A stretch of 60,087 nt of DNA from Antrodiella citrinella (taxonomy: Eukaryota > Basidiomycota > Agaricomycetes > Polyporales > Steccherinaceae). Position 1 is the first letter of the stretch. Each line of letters starts with the position of its first letter. A program made the position numbers and the translations under genes. The stretch is taken from positions 1-60,087 of the forward strand of contig SGPM01000161.1 in assembly GCA_004802725.1 (NCBI GenBank), given 5' to 3'. The notes below the pieces were generated by a model, which was not told the origin of the DNA, searched no databases, and worked only from the letters and a program-made list of their open reading frames with translations. Below, one piece after another: positions 1-10,645 of this stretch.

Positions 1-205
1 TACCCGGGACCCGCCAGCAACGCCTACACTTACCGAACCTCCGTGCCGTGTACACGCACGCTACAGCCATAACGTAGATAGCCTATCATATTCAAAGAAA
101 CCGGCTATGTTGGATCTACTGACTTCACTTTGTCAGCAAGAAGGTTTGTGATGATGCCATTAGGTCAAGGCTCTCGCCCACGGACACTCGGCAGCGTGTG
201 CTACA
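1..205. repeat. Left arm of ~205-bp inverted repeat
   Basis: The first ~205 bases reappear as reverse complement at 2024-2228 (position i pairs with 2229-i). The outer ~170 bases read identical by eye; the inner ~35 bases carry a few mismatches. The arm starts at the window edge, so it may be longer. Together the arms enclose the dehydrogenase gene at 634-1870. This could be terminal inverted repeats of a mobile element carrying a gene, or the scar of an inverted duplication. No transposase is seen between the arms. Confidence 0.9.
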
Positions 206-633
206 TGTTATATTCTTGTGTGTGTGTAGTGTGTCTCTCACCGCGCCTGTACTCGATATCGCGAAATAATTCCAAGTACGAAGCGCCTTAACAGGGTGCT
301 TCGGCGCTGGAGAGCGCTCGACCAGTTGTCCCAGCCGTTTTGGGATATAAGCTCGCCTGTCCCAAAACGGATGGGGACGAGCCTAGCATGTTCTCAGGTC
401 AGACCAGAGTGGGATCTAAAAACCCCACTGCGAGTTGGCTGCGAGTCGCTATACTTTATGAAGCAGGCAAAAATATCACTGCCACCGACAAGCCCGTAGC
501 CAGAATAAATCAAACATAGGGGTTAAGAAGGCGGTCTTATCGTATCTTGCAAAAATTGGTATAACACAACCGACGACTACGTACTACGTGCATACGTGGT
601 GAGTGACGCAGCATAGACGAAAGATTTGAAGCG

Positions 634-1870
634 TCACAAAGAACTGTTTACGAGCATCTCGGAAGCTTTGCTCACGCTCGCATCGACCTTGACCAGAGTC
701 TCCCAAGTCTCATTCTACGGCCAAACGCAATTTTGTCATTTGATCTCTTCTGAACAAAGTCAAACGACTTACCCATAGCTTTCCTTGCACAACTTTCCCC
801 TCACCACTCCTCACCCACTCACTCGGATCGGTGACCTCATTGTCCGCCACGTACGCGCCTCTCATCCGCTGTACGTCCCCACCGTCTCTGGGTCCAACGG
901 CAGCGATGATCAGTTGTCGACTGCCCTCCTCCGTCGTTCGAGCGAACGGCATCAAGTCTGCAAACTGTCCCCGGTCAATCGTGCGTCTGAGGGCGGATAT
1001 AGCGAACCCGGGGTCAACAGAGGTGACGATGATTGAAGCATCAGCGGGAATATGTTCCTGGAGGGCACGGGCAAAGAGAACATTCAGGACTAGATTTTTA
1101 TTCAATTATGGCCCAGGAAAAAGAGAACCTGAGATAACAGCTCACGTTTGGATTCCCGGTACCTTAATCCCTTCATCGTCTCCTGCGTGCAGTAATGTTT
1201 ACTAGACAACGTCTCCAATAGTCCCGCGTCATTGGGGATTCTGTCGAGTCCGAAAGTGACTGAATCATGCACCCCGCTGGCTACGACGATCAAACGCGAG
1301 ACGCTCTTGTTCTTCTGCGCTGTGCTGAGAAGAGTCGGAAGCAGCCGAAAGGCGAGCAACGCGCCGGACAAGTGATTCACTTGCACCCTACACCAATGTC
1401 AGGCTGTAATAAAAGGAAAGAGATTAACGGACGGAACGTACGTCGTCTCATGACCATCGGTGGTCACTTCGTAATTGTGCGTCGCTACGGCGGCGTTCAA
1501 AACGAGGATATCCAGCTGACCTCCCTCTCGCTCGAATCTGTTCGCGAAGGCTTTCGTGGAGGCGAAGCTCGACAGCTCGAGCGGCCAGGAAACAATTTTA
1601 TCGTACCCTGTTTCATTCTTGATCACTAGATACGCACATTTTGTCTCAGTCGCAATTCAATGCTCAGCGAAGCCAGTCAGACGTACATTCTGCCGTTTGA
1701 GCGCATTTTTCTTCGGTCCTGGACGTGATGAACAGTTTGGCTGGGTTCATCCGTGCGAAATGTTTGGCTGCCTCGAGACCGAGACCGATATTGGATCCGA
1801 CCACAAGCACGGTACGACCGGATAGATCAACATGAACGACGGGCAGATTTGGGGGTGCGACCTGTGGCAT
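634..1870 (-). CDS. Short-chain dehydrogenase/reductase, intact copy
   Basis: Likely an NAD(P)(H)-dependent oxidoreductase of the short-chain dehydrogenase (Rossmann) superfamily, of about 335 residues in five exons; the substrate is unknown. Visible motifs are the cofactor loop VVGSNIGLG near residues 23-31, LVLNAA in place of the usual NNAG, a catalytic-type Ser in VVASG, and YRESK (YxxxK) near residue 200. The C-terminal half has the usual SVDPGFA segment. Exons join by GT-AG introns; the last exon begins NETWE and ends with a TGA at 634-636. The ATG at 1870 is chosen because it opens the Rossmann exon, and the in-frame sequence upstream does not look coding. It lies between the two inverted-repeat arms and is head-to-head with a degraded paralogue at 2564. 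The Asn-Ala-Ala variant of NNAG is unusual but the catalytic Tyr and Lys are kept. Confidence 0.85.
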
Positions 1871-2023
1871 AGTAAATTTGAGTACTCTCGCTAGGATGTT
1901 ACTTCGCAAACACTTAGCAACTCACGTTTTATCCTATGCCACAAACGCACTATCAAACTATCTCCAAGGCATACTTCTGATTTTTCATGAGAGTCATTGA
2001 TATCAGCGGCACCTGAGTGCTGC

Positions 2024-2228
2024 AGTAGCACACGCTGCCAAGTGTGCGTGGGCTAGAGCCTTGACCTAATGGCATCATCACAAACCTTCTTGCTGACAAA
2101 GTGAAGTCAGTAGATCCAACATAGCCGGTTTCTTTGAATATGATAGGCTATCTACGTTATGGCTGTAGCGTGCGTGTACACGGCACGGAGGTTCGGTAAG
2201 TGTAGGCGTTGCTGGCGGGTCCCGGGTA
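2024..2228. repeat. Right arm of ~205-bp inverted repeat
   Basis: Reverse complement of positions 1-205. It sits in the promoter region between the two divergent dehydrogenase copies, so it may contribute 5' regulatory sequence to the gene at 1870. The outer end is at 2228; what follows is unique sequence. Confidence 0.9.
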
Positions 2229-2507
2229 TGTCAGTGACTCAGGATATGTCGAATGTTTACCTCAGCTGAGAACCACTCGATCTCACAGCCAGGGAAGAAT
2301 CAAGTATTCTGGTAAGGAGACAGAATTTGCAGACATGCGTCCAAGTACCGCACAATATTATGCCGGTAAGCAGACTTTGTTCCACAAGAAGAGCTTGTCG
2401 GTGACGGTGATGTTTTTCAAGTTGGCCACTTTATAAGGTATCGCGACTCGCAGCCGAGAGAGCGATCTGACCTGAGAGCACTGATATCGTAAACAAGGGG
2501 TCACACG

Positions 2508-2514
2508 TATAAAA
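2508..2514 (+). promoter_or_regulatory. TATA box of the dehydrogenase pseudogene
   Basis: TATAAAA lies 50 nt upstream of the ATG at 2564, a normal fungal spacing. It suggests the broken copy once had, and may keep, a working promoter. Confidence 0.5.
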
Positions 2515-2563
2515 GCATCCACGTCCGACTCCCAAAGATCTGCATCTTTTGGACAAGGTGTTC

Positions 2564-3853
2564 ATGTCGTATCCCAATCAACCCAACCTCCCCGTCATCA
2601 CCACCGACTTGTCGGGTCGCACGGTGCTTGTGGTCGGGACCAACGTCGGTCTCGGTCTCGAAGCAGCCAAGCACTTCGCGCGGATGAACCCCGCAAAGCT
2701 CATCGTCACCTCCAGGACTGAGAAGAAATGCGCGCAAACGGCAGAACGTGAGTCTCTTTTACACGACGATGATGACAGTGACGTTGATTGACATTGCGGC
2801 GGGTATAGTGATACAGAGAGAGACAGGGTATCAAAATATCGTATCCTGGCCCCTTGAGTTGTCCGACTTTGCTTCCACGAAAGCTTTGGCGGATCGGTTC
2901 GACCGTGAGGGAGGCGGTCGGTTAGACATTCTCGTCTTGAACGCTGGGCATAGCTTCATTCGACTACAACCTCACCGGCGATGGTTACGAGACCCAGTAT
3001 GTCTAGTCTGTTCTTTCGCACTGTGATGTTTCTGACCTCACGATGCGACTAGGGTGCAAGTAAATCACTTGTCCGGCGCGTTGGTCGCTCTCCGCTTGCT
3101 TCCTACTCTCCTCGCCACCGCAGAGCAGAACAAGACGATTTAGCGCCTAGTAATGGTGTCCAGCATAGCGCATTATCCGGCCAAACTAGGAGTCGACAGG
3201 TTCCCTGCGGGCACCGAGATCTTGAAGACTTTGTCTGCTCCAGAAAACGGCACGGAGGAAGCTAGTATGAGGACCAGGTATTGCGAGTCAAAACGTAAGC
3301 ACGGCTGCACGACCCATATGAACATGGAACCACGCTCACCGCGCTGCTTTATGTGCAGTCTTGAACGTCTTCTTCACTCGGGCCCTCCAAGCGCACCTCC
3401 CCTCGAAATTCGCCCGTCATTGTCACCGCCGTTTGTCCCGGTTTCGCTCTGTCCTCTCTCCGACGCACGGTCGACAGAGGCCAGTTCAAGGAGGACCTTA
3501 AGACCGCACGGACGACGGAGGAGGAGAGCCGGCAGTTGATCGTTGCTGCTCTCGGACCGGGGGACGGTGGGGACGTGAACACGATGAGAGCCGCGTACAT
3601 CATGCACAACAAAGTGGCGGATACGAGTGAGTGGTCCAGGAGCAGTGAGGCGTATGAGGCCCAGGAAAGAATTTGGGTACGTCGCTGAATGCTTGACGGC
3701 CGAATGATTGACGTTTTGACTTTTATGCAGAACGAAACCTGGGATATCGTGTCCAAAGTGGATGAGAGTGTCAACAAGACGGCGTTGTCAGTAAGATGTC
3801 CTACGTCGTCTAGAGATTGTACTACTATTATATCCTGGCAAGCATGCTCGTAG
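2564..3853 (+). pseudogene. Short-chain dehydrogenase paralogue, broken
   Basis: Paralogue of the gene at 634-1870 in opposite orientation, with the same exon order and positions. The Rossmann exon (VVGTNVGLG) is intact. Near 2946 one extra base throws the reading frame off just after LVLNAG; the alternative frame restores the expected DGYETQ segment. At 3141-3143 a TAG interrupts the frame where the intact copy has Ser. Around 3400-3410 a further one-base shift is needed to recover the VCPGFA segment. The active-site-like YCESK survives. The last exon (NETWD) runs to a TAG at 3851-3853. Three independent lesions make a sequencing error unlikely as the sole cause. The copy is probably a duplicate that has lost function. 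Confidence 0.85.
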
Positions 3854-3987
3854 CCGCTCGAATGTTCAATCTGATTGCCATTCAATGAATCAATTTGACT
3901 CGGCCTTCGACATTTCGCACGCGCCCAACTCAAACGACATGTCCAAAATGTACCACCATTTGACTCCCAGTGACCACCGCTAAGTAC

Positions 3988-4761
3988 ATGTGGGACTATC
4001 CCCTCACCATCTCCCAGCTCTCTGTTCTAGTCCTCGTCGCGCTTTCCATCATATTCGTCGACAAAAGGATCATGCGAACCTACAAGAAGCGAAGCGCCAG
4101 TGCCAAATCCTCGCGAAGCAGTCCGAGACTTGCAGCGCGCACCAGCACTCGAGCATTGGGACCGCATTCGCAATCCAGCAAAGATGTAGACCATGTCTTT
4201 TTCTGGAAAGTAGACCAGCCTCACGGGTACCTCTCGCAATGGTACCACAGCCCGTTCACCGCTACCATCCACCTCCCGGGACGTGATGCGCCATCCACGG
4301 GCACCCACACCTTCCTGACGGCAGAGCACTACATGATGGCGTCCAAAGCTCTCCTCTTCGACGATCACGAGGTCTTTCACGAGGTGCTCGCCTCCGGGTC
4401 GTCCAACGCCGACATGATTCATGTGAAAGCACTTGGGCGGAAGGTGAAGAGCTTCTCGGACGATGCGTGGAAGCAACACAGGGAGGAGATCGTGTTGAAT
4501 GGGAGCATAGCAAAGTTCGGGGATGAGGGTAACAGGGTGTTGAAGAGTTGGCTGATGGAGACTGGGGAGAAGATGATTGTGGAGGCGAGCCCGAGGGACC
4601 GAATATGGGGGATTGGATTCGGGGACCAGAGGGCGTTGGAGGTAAAGGAGAAGTGGGGCCTAAACTTGCTAGGTATTGCGTTGATGAAGACTAGGCAGAA
4701 ATTGAGAGAGGACGATTTACGCATCCAGAGGAACGAGGAGACTGCCAACGAGAGGATGTGA
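3988..4761 (+). CDS. NADAR (YbiA/DUF1768) domain protein with N-terminal membrane anchor
   Basis: Single-exon gene of 257 residues. The first in-frame ATG is at 3988. Residues ~9-25 form a hydrophobic helix (LSVLVLVALSIIFV) followed by a Lys/Arg-Ser-rich linker to ~60. The rest is a NADAR domain: FFWK, LSQWYHSPF, TAEHYMM, a GR...F..W....REEIV stretch, TG, EASPRDRIWGIG. Members of this superfamily act on N-glycosidic bonds of ribosylated compounds; bacterial YbiA is linked to riboflavin intermediates, and some NADAR proteins remove ADP-ribose from guanine. Most family members I know are soluble, so the anchor is notable. The basic flank after the helix suggests the domain faces the cytosol. 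The neighbouring dehydrogenases do not point to a shared pathway. Confidence 0.85.
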   Translation: MWDYPLTISQLSVLVLVALSIIFVDKRIMRTYKKRSASAKSSRSSPRLAARTSTRALGPHSQSSKDVDHVFFWKVDQPHGYLSQWYHSPFTATIHLPGRDAPSTGTHTFLTAEHYMMASKALLFDDHEVFHEVLASGSSNADMIHVKALGRKVKSFSDDAWKQHREEIVLNGSIAKFGDEGNRVLKSWLMETGEKMIVEASPRDRIWGIGFGDQRALEVKEKWGLNLLGIALMKTRQKLREDDLRIQRNEETANERM

Positions 4762-5400
4762 TGTCTGTATTTTATCTTTATGTCTGCGATTTTCAACTTT
4801 CCACCCAATTCCTGGACCTTCCGTTTGTGCTTTAGTGCAGCTACTAGTGCTTTGTATAATAGTGAATTGTCGTTCAAACAAGTTCGCTCAACGGTCTCAA
4901 CTGAACTCATTTTCAACACTCGGATAATCCCGGGCACGATCTCACCTATGCGTCCCGACAAATATCTTCCAATCACCAGGAAAACACAGTACTTATTGAC
5001 AATGACATATGATCCTGAGTGTACGTAGTATCTGACGTTATACAGCGGACCTGCAGAGAAAAAGAGCATTCGTATTTCGACACTCAAGACCATTCCCCGA
5101 ATCCTGATCGAGACATGATTTTAAAAAGAAGCATCTCGAGTCTCGACGGTACGCCCACATGCACACACATATTCGTCCGGCTTCGTGAATCGTATCGTAG
5201 CGCGGCGGTGTGCTTGTGCCCAAAATATCTGCGAACAAGGGGTGAAAAAGTATAGAAAAGTTTTTTCTCTCTATTTGTTCGAGACAAACATCCCAATCTG
5301 TAGACACTCAAAACATTCTTACCTTCTCCCCCTCCAATCTCTTTCCTCGTCTTCACGGTTGGGCACAAACGGTCAACGGTCAAATCCTTCTACGACAAGG
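4762..5400. other. Intergenic, no gene seen
   Basis: AT-richer spacer between two genes on the same strand. It should hold the terminator of the NADAR gene and the promoter of the ferric reductase; the stretch before 5401 is rich in C/T runs. I see no coding or RNA gene. Confidence 0.6.
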
Positions 5401-7518
5401 ATGTCGGACTTTGGAACTCCTCCTGTGATCCCTGATAACCTCCAGCAATACAAGTACCTTTTGTTTCTCCTTGACATCGTGAACGGTTCTGACATCTATG
5501 GCTTTAGCTCCTACGTCGAGGATCCCAAATGGCAACGAAAGTTCTCGGCAGTATGGGCAGCAGCAGCCGTAATAGCTATCATCTGCTCGCTGCCGTACTT
5601 GGTCCATTCCATTCGGACCCGTAGAGCGTTCACCGGAGTGTTCGGCGTATCCGAGGACGTGTTTGGAAAGCCCTATGCTCCGGTGTCGACAGTCGCGGAG
5701 ACGCAACCCACGCACAGGCGGCGTGGAAGAGTGGCCGTCTGGGCAGAGAGTGTCATTTCGATGTTCAGCTGGACCCTGCCCGGGATTGAGCTTACTTTCG
5801 GCCAGAGTAAGTCGTCCCTTGAGTTATTTTGCAACAGCAGTTGACGACCCGCACAGTGATTCTTGTCGCCGGATATCTCGCGACCGTGCTCATTTGCATC
5901 ACAATGGATTCCGAGCTCATCACCAACCCCAACAGAGCCGGTTTCATGGCCCTCGCACAACTCCCCGTCGTCTTCCTTTTCGCGACTAAGAACTCTGTTC
6001 TGTCCCTCCTTCTCGGGCCTGGCAACGGATACGAGAAGCTTAACTACATACATCGGTGGTCCGGACGAGGGATGTTCCTCGCTGCGGTCGTTCACGGATC
6101 GTTATGGATCCGGAACCACCTTGAGTACGGTTTGCCCATCCTCGGACCACAGAAAGAAACGTCTGGCGTCGCCGCGTTCTCTCTGTTGTGTATATTGGTC
6201 CTGACAAGTCTGAGGCCCATCAGGAGGTTCCTGTATCAGGCGTTTTGGGTCATTCAGTACGTGCAGTCCGATTCACGTTCCTGACGTGCTCATCATACTG
6301 ATCCTCACATGAAGTGTGCTCGGTTTTATCGCTTTCTTCATCACAATTCGGTACCACACTATCTACGCCGTCCCCTGGATCTACCCTCCTATCGCATTTT
6401 ACGGCCTTGACTTGACACTGAGACTTCTTCGCTACCGCATCAAAGACGCTTCACTCGTTGCTATTGATCAGAATATGACACTTGTAAGTTCACCGTGCCC
6501 AGATGTGAATCTTCCTTACTGATATCGTCGTCCAGATCACCATCCACGACTGCGACGCTGGCTGGAATGCAGGACAGCACGTCCGTCTGCGTGTCTTCTT
6601 CAGCGGCCGTGTACTCGAATCCCACCCGTTCACGATCGCCAACGCGCCGCCCACCTCGTCATGCTTGCCGACCCGCGGATTGACCGTCGCCGCAAGAGTG
6701 AGCGGAGATTGGACACGAGCACTGAATACCTATACCAACGAGGAGCAAGATCGCCTGTCGGAAGGTACAACGGCCACGGACGAAGAGAAGGGCGCACGAT
6801 CCCGCGTCCCCGTCCACGTCCACGTGATGATCGACGGCGCGTATGGCGGATGCAGCATCGACCTTGGCACATACGAGAGCGTCTTGCTCATCGCCGGTGG
6901 TAGTGGTGCTACGTTCACGTTGGGCCTGTTGGACGACATCGTGGCACGGTGTGTCAAGCTGGGCAGGAAGAACGGCGAGCGCACAAGGCGAGTAGAATTT
7001 ACCTGGTGTGTGCGGTCTTTCGGTAAGTCGTGTTCCAATTGACCCGTTGTTATCATTGCTCACACGTTTTGTACTCAGGATGCATTGACTGGTTTGCGCC
7101 GCAACTCATGGCGATCGCGGAAACCGCTGCCCTTTCCTCTTCCTTCGACTTGCACATTTCCATCTTCGTCACATGCGTATGCAACCCCGACGCGATCCCT
7201 CTGATCCCCAACTCTGATGTGACGATCTACCGACCGAGCGTCACCGCTCTCCTCCATGAGATGACCTTCGCACCTTCGGGGTCTTCCAGGGACACGCAAT
7301 CGCTGTCTGCCTCGTCGTTGGATGAGGACGTGGAGATCGGGGAGAAAGTTGTCCGTTCTAAGTTGCCGTGGGTTGGACTGGGTGGCGGCGTCGGAGTATG
7401 TGCGTCTGGTCCAGAGTCACTCATCCGTGAAGCGCAGAACGCTGTTGCGAAGTTGGGTGTTGTGAGGGGCCGGGAGATTGGTGGTGTCGGCTTGCATACC
7501 GAGCTGTTCGCGATGTGA
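5401..7518 (+). CDS. Ferric reductase-type transmembrane flavocytochrome (FRE family)
   Basis: Predicted plasma-membrane metalloreductase that moves electrons from NADPH through FAD and two hemes to extracellular Fe(III) or Cu(II). Five exons (5401-5806, 5857-6256, 6315-6483, 6536-7022, 7079-7518) splice in frame to 633 residues. Several membrane helices fill residues ~45-300. Candidate heme-ligand histidines occur in YIHRWSGR, VVHGSL and the RYHTIY segment. The FAD-binding HPFTIANAP lies near residue 360, the NADPH site is at GGSGATFTLG near 450, and the C-terminal nucleotide motif is CASGPES near 605. A short N-terminal segment precedes the first helix, as usual for fungal FRE proteins. The length is normal. 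It could instead act in copper uptake; NOX-type oxidase activity is less likely because the N-terminal layout is FRE-like. Confidence 0.9.
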
Positions 7519-8092
7519 GCGGAGATCTCTCATAAGGAGGGAGTATGCTTGGCCAAGACTTATGTGTACTTTAAATGTGTAACTTACTCTATGGACCTTC
7601 TCAAGGGCGAAACATAGTATCTTACCTGTGACATTATCAGTTACTGTTGCGTGTGCCCATGGAAGCCGGAGATCTAGAACATGAGATGTGGGTGGTCGCC
7701 GACTGAAAATGCTTGAGCGCTTCTTCTGCGAGTCAGGTGGTAATATCAACCACGATGTGCACCCAGACTGGCAAGACACACCAGCATCAGAATAGGACGA
7801 ATCGGCAAGTGGAAACTTTATATACGCAATGCGGGCGATTATTTCCGTATCGTTCGTGCTGAAGCTGTAACCCACAGGGACTCGGCGCTTCCCACTCTAC
7901 TAGGATGTGGCCTTGGGAAGTTCAGGAGGGTCTTCGCAGTCCACACGTTCGCCAGAACAACACCGTGAGTCCCTAGGATTCCATAATGTATGGAAGGATG
8001 TCCTTTATCCGTTACACAAAATTCGTTCTCCTAATCCACAGAGCCCATCCCCACATCTGTCTGTGACCAACCGCCGTCTCCAAGGCGCTACG
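7519..8092. other. Intergenic, no gene seen
   Basis: 3' region of the ferric reductase and 5' region of the DUF3669 gene. An open frame runs in from 7907, but it begins at GTG and its first ATG is 8093, so I treat the earlier part as untranslated. Confidence 0.5.
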
Positions 8093-9139
8093 ATGTCGCG
8101 CTTTTCAGGATCACAAGCCACAGAAACTGGATCCGAAAGCCGCTCCACAATGGATTTCACTGAGTCTACCGTCGATGAGCCCTCCATAGCGAAGATCGGG
8201 GCGGGAAGCTTTGCCACCGTATACGTTGTCCGTGGTGGTCCAATCGCTTACAAGCAGGTAGCACGACGGTCCGACGGTCACTCTATTCGCCTGGAGTATA
8301 ATTATCTGCAGAAAATCTACCTTGAATGCCAGGCAGATTCGTTCTTCAACATTCCGCGACCATTTGCCTTTAACGACCCCGATCTGCACCCCGATGGTTT
8401 CATTTCCTGTTCGCCCAGTCCAATCCCGGGTCAAAGGCATCCTACCAGCAGCAGGCCTCATGTGACGCCAGGTCTCATGGTTCCATTCATCAAGGCGACT
8501 TACGCTATGGATCGTGTTCTGGCCTTTCCATATGATGCTAGCAAAGCCATCGTCAGCGCATATTTCCCTGCAAACCTCCAGGACGCCACGATATCTCTCT
8601 GTAGACTCTATTTTGGCATGATATACCCTACGACCTCTCGGCCTAGATTTGTCACTGCTTCAAACTTTCCGCTGGACGAGCATCGCTATACCAAACTCTT
8701 GGAGAGCTTTCCGGAATTTCTGCAACCTGTCCGTGCGGTAGCACATGGGATGGGCGAGATGCTTGCCAAGCTGCATTACAATGCAGGTGTCGATGGACGT
8801 GATATCGAATTCGTGTTGGGTGGCTCAGGTGGTGCAGACTTCGTGTATTTCGTCATTGACTTCAATCAGGTATGCACCAGCGCGTGTGTCGACTGTAGAC
8901 TCATTACTGACTTCCCTTTCATGCAGATTCGCGCTTGGTCCAAAGGGCCTGATGTGTCCACGCTAGTCAGCGCGTTCTTTGAGAACGACCCATATTACCC
9001 GCGTCCAGTACCAAATAATCAGCTTTACGTCTCGTTCAAAGCTGGATACCTCGAAGCATGTGATCCTTCGGATATGACCCTAGCAGCGACATTTTTGCAG
9101 GCCATCGAGAATGAACAAGCAACGCGTTCCCTTCGGTAG
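8093..9139 (+). CDS. DUF3669 protein (kinase-like fold)
   Basis: Fungal protein of the DUF3669 group, about 329 residues after removing one intron. An N-terminal Ser/Thr-rich tail (~1-30) leads to a kinase-like start: GAGSFATVYV resembling a glycine loop, then AYKQV with the lysine. Downstream come HGMGEMLAKLHY, the DFNQ segment (in the place of a kinase DFG) and FENDPYYPRP, the family signature. An intron of exactly 57 nt (8870-8926) splits DFNQ from IRAW. Because 57 is a multiple of three, the frame stays open through it and a simple reading would wrongly add 19 residues. Function is unknown; catalysis is doubtful because no HRD-like motif is visible. Confidence 0.75.
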   Translation: MSRFSGSQATETGSESRSTMDFTESTVDEPSIAKIGAGSFATVYVVRGGPIAYKQVARRSDGHSIRLEYNYLQKIYLECQADSFFNIPRPFAFNDPDLHPDGFISCSPSPIPGQRHPTSSRPHVTPGLMVPFIKATYAMDRVLAFPYDASKAIVSAYFPANLQDATISLCRLYFGMIYPTTSRPRFVTASNFPLDEHRYTKLLESFPEFLQPVRAVAHGMGEMLAKLHYNAGVDGRDIEFVLGGSGGADFVYFVIDFNQVCTSACVDCRLITDFPFMQIRAWSKGPDVSTLVSAFFENDPYYPRPVPNNQLYVSFKAGYLEACDPSDMTLAATFLQAIENEQATRSLR

Positions 9140-9571
9140 TGGTGGTGATAGTTCACAGAAGATAGGAACAGCCGCAAGTTCGTACTCAATTGGTGTCGCT
9201 AGTCTCTCATACAATACCCGTGAGTTCATTCACCCTCGTCTGACCTTGCGAGCAGAGTTGTCTGACGTCTTTAACATATGAAGTTTGACAGGTTGAGGTG
9301 TGGACCTTCCTTCCTGTAGGTAGTTGCATCTCGAGGGCCAGTCAGCTGCTGCGGAGGTTGATAAGACACGCAAGCTTGGATATTCGATGGGATCCAAGAG
9401 TTGTCAACACGAGTCGTAGTCCAGGAAAGCCAAACCCGTGGTGTATAGAAATGCAACGGCGCTGGCAGCGGTGCGTCTGTGTGAATCGTAACTCATTACA
9501 TAGGTGGAATAAAAAGGCAGCAACTCATAAAAACACATCAAACCGTCAAGGTTCATGTTCGCGTCTCAAAT
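9140..9571. other. Intergenic between convergent genes
   Basis: The DUF3669 gene and the gag-like gene converge here, so the stretch holds both 3' ends. No coding, RNA or repeat signal is seen. Confidence 0.6.
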
Positions 9572-10645
9572 TCACTTCTTCTGCTCCTGCACCACCTCGC
9601 TGACCTTCGCCTGAGCTTGCAAAATACTGCCGAGACCGACGGCGATCGTCCCGATGGCGTGAGCAGTACCGCTAGCAAGGAATGCGCCACCTGCACCCGC
9701 CGTGATAGCGGGGATAGCAGGGATGGACCCGACTGTGATGAGTACGGCGGAGATCGCTGTCATGGCCTTCGGATGCTCGGTCGTGAGGAACTCGAGAGCC
9801 TGGCAGGCATTAAGAAGCCAGACAGGAACCTGAGCCACTACAGTCGAAGCTGCAATGAAAAAATGTCGGTCAACGGATATCTATGATCTTGAGATTCCGA
9901 CTTACTTTCGGATGGTGTGACGTCTGGTGGAGGTGCCGATACTGGTGCGGACTTGAAAAAAGAAGCGAAGCCAGAGGAAGTGGGTGGAGTTTCAGGAGGA
10001 GAAGGGAAATGCGTCTGCTTCTTGGAGACCGTCTCGATTTCGCTCATCGTCGTGGAACGTTTGGGGGTCGGGAATGACTTGAATGTCGAGATATCCCAAG
10101 TCGACTTGGACTTCTTGGGCGTGGGTCGTGCAAAGGACGATGCTGTGGATTTCACCGATGCGGTATCAGAATCCTTCTCGTCCTTCCTGCCTCTGCCCAC
10201 AATCCACCAAACACCGGACGGCTTGCTTTGCACCTCAAAAGCCTCGGTCTTCTTCGGATCAATATCCCCTATTCAAAGTAAGAAACTGTCAACGGTGAGT
10301 CTATGTAAATTCGTGAAATCATCACGTACATCCCAAATTCCGCATGGCGACTTTGAAGGTCTTCCAATTCCACTTGAACTTCCCTCCGACAAGGTTCTTC
10401 ATAACCTTCTTCAGCTCATCCAACCTGGCCTTCGCACCTTTCCCCATGTAATGATAAGCGACTTTATGCCAGTACGCTCTGGGGATGTTGCGCTCCTTGC
10501 AACCCGCCCTGATGGTCTCGAGCCATTCATCGACAGGGAGATCCCTCTTCGGGTTCCCGTTGAAGATGGGTGCGGTGGTCCACGACGCGAAGATAGGTTC
10601 AAGGTCAATCTCCTTGACTTTGAATGCGTCCAAAATGACAGACAT
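9572..10645 (-). CDS. Agaricomycete gag-like protein with hydrophobic C-terminal tail
   Basis: Three exons, about 318 residues. Residues ~1-110 hold a compact globular part with PIFNGNPKRDLPVDEWL and AYWHKVAYHYMGKGAKARLDEL, which recalls the helical capsid region of Ty3-type Gag proteins. Then comes VWWIVGRGRK, a ~100-residue Ser/Thr/Pro-rich linker, and a C-terminal stretch with two hydrophobic, Gly/Ala-rich segments (AISAVLITVGSIPAIPAI and AGGAFLASGTAHAIGTIAVGLG). Introns join at WD and ETS. I recall similar hypothetical proteins in other agaric genomes. Neither protease nor reverse transcriptase is nearby, so this is not an active retroelement. A domesticated capsid-like, membrane-attached protein is an inference. 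Confidence 0.7.

Noticed and set aside
3349..3933. 194-residue open frame, minus strand
   Set aside because: Antisense of the dehydrogenase pseudogene exons; no motif.
4419..5093. 224-residue open frame, minus strand
   Set aside because: Mostly antisense to the NADAR gene, no family motif, and codes low-quality hydrophobic sequence; the plus strand explains the openness.
7907..8092. N-terminal extension of the DUF3669 protein
   Set aside because: Begins at GTG; the first ATG in this frame is 8093, and eukaryotic genes rarely start at GTG.
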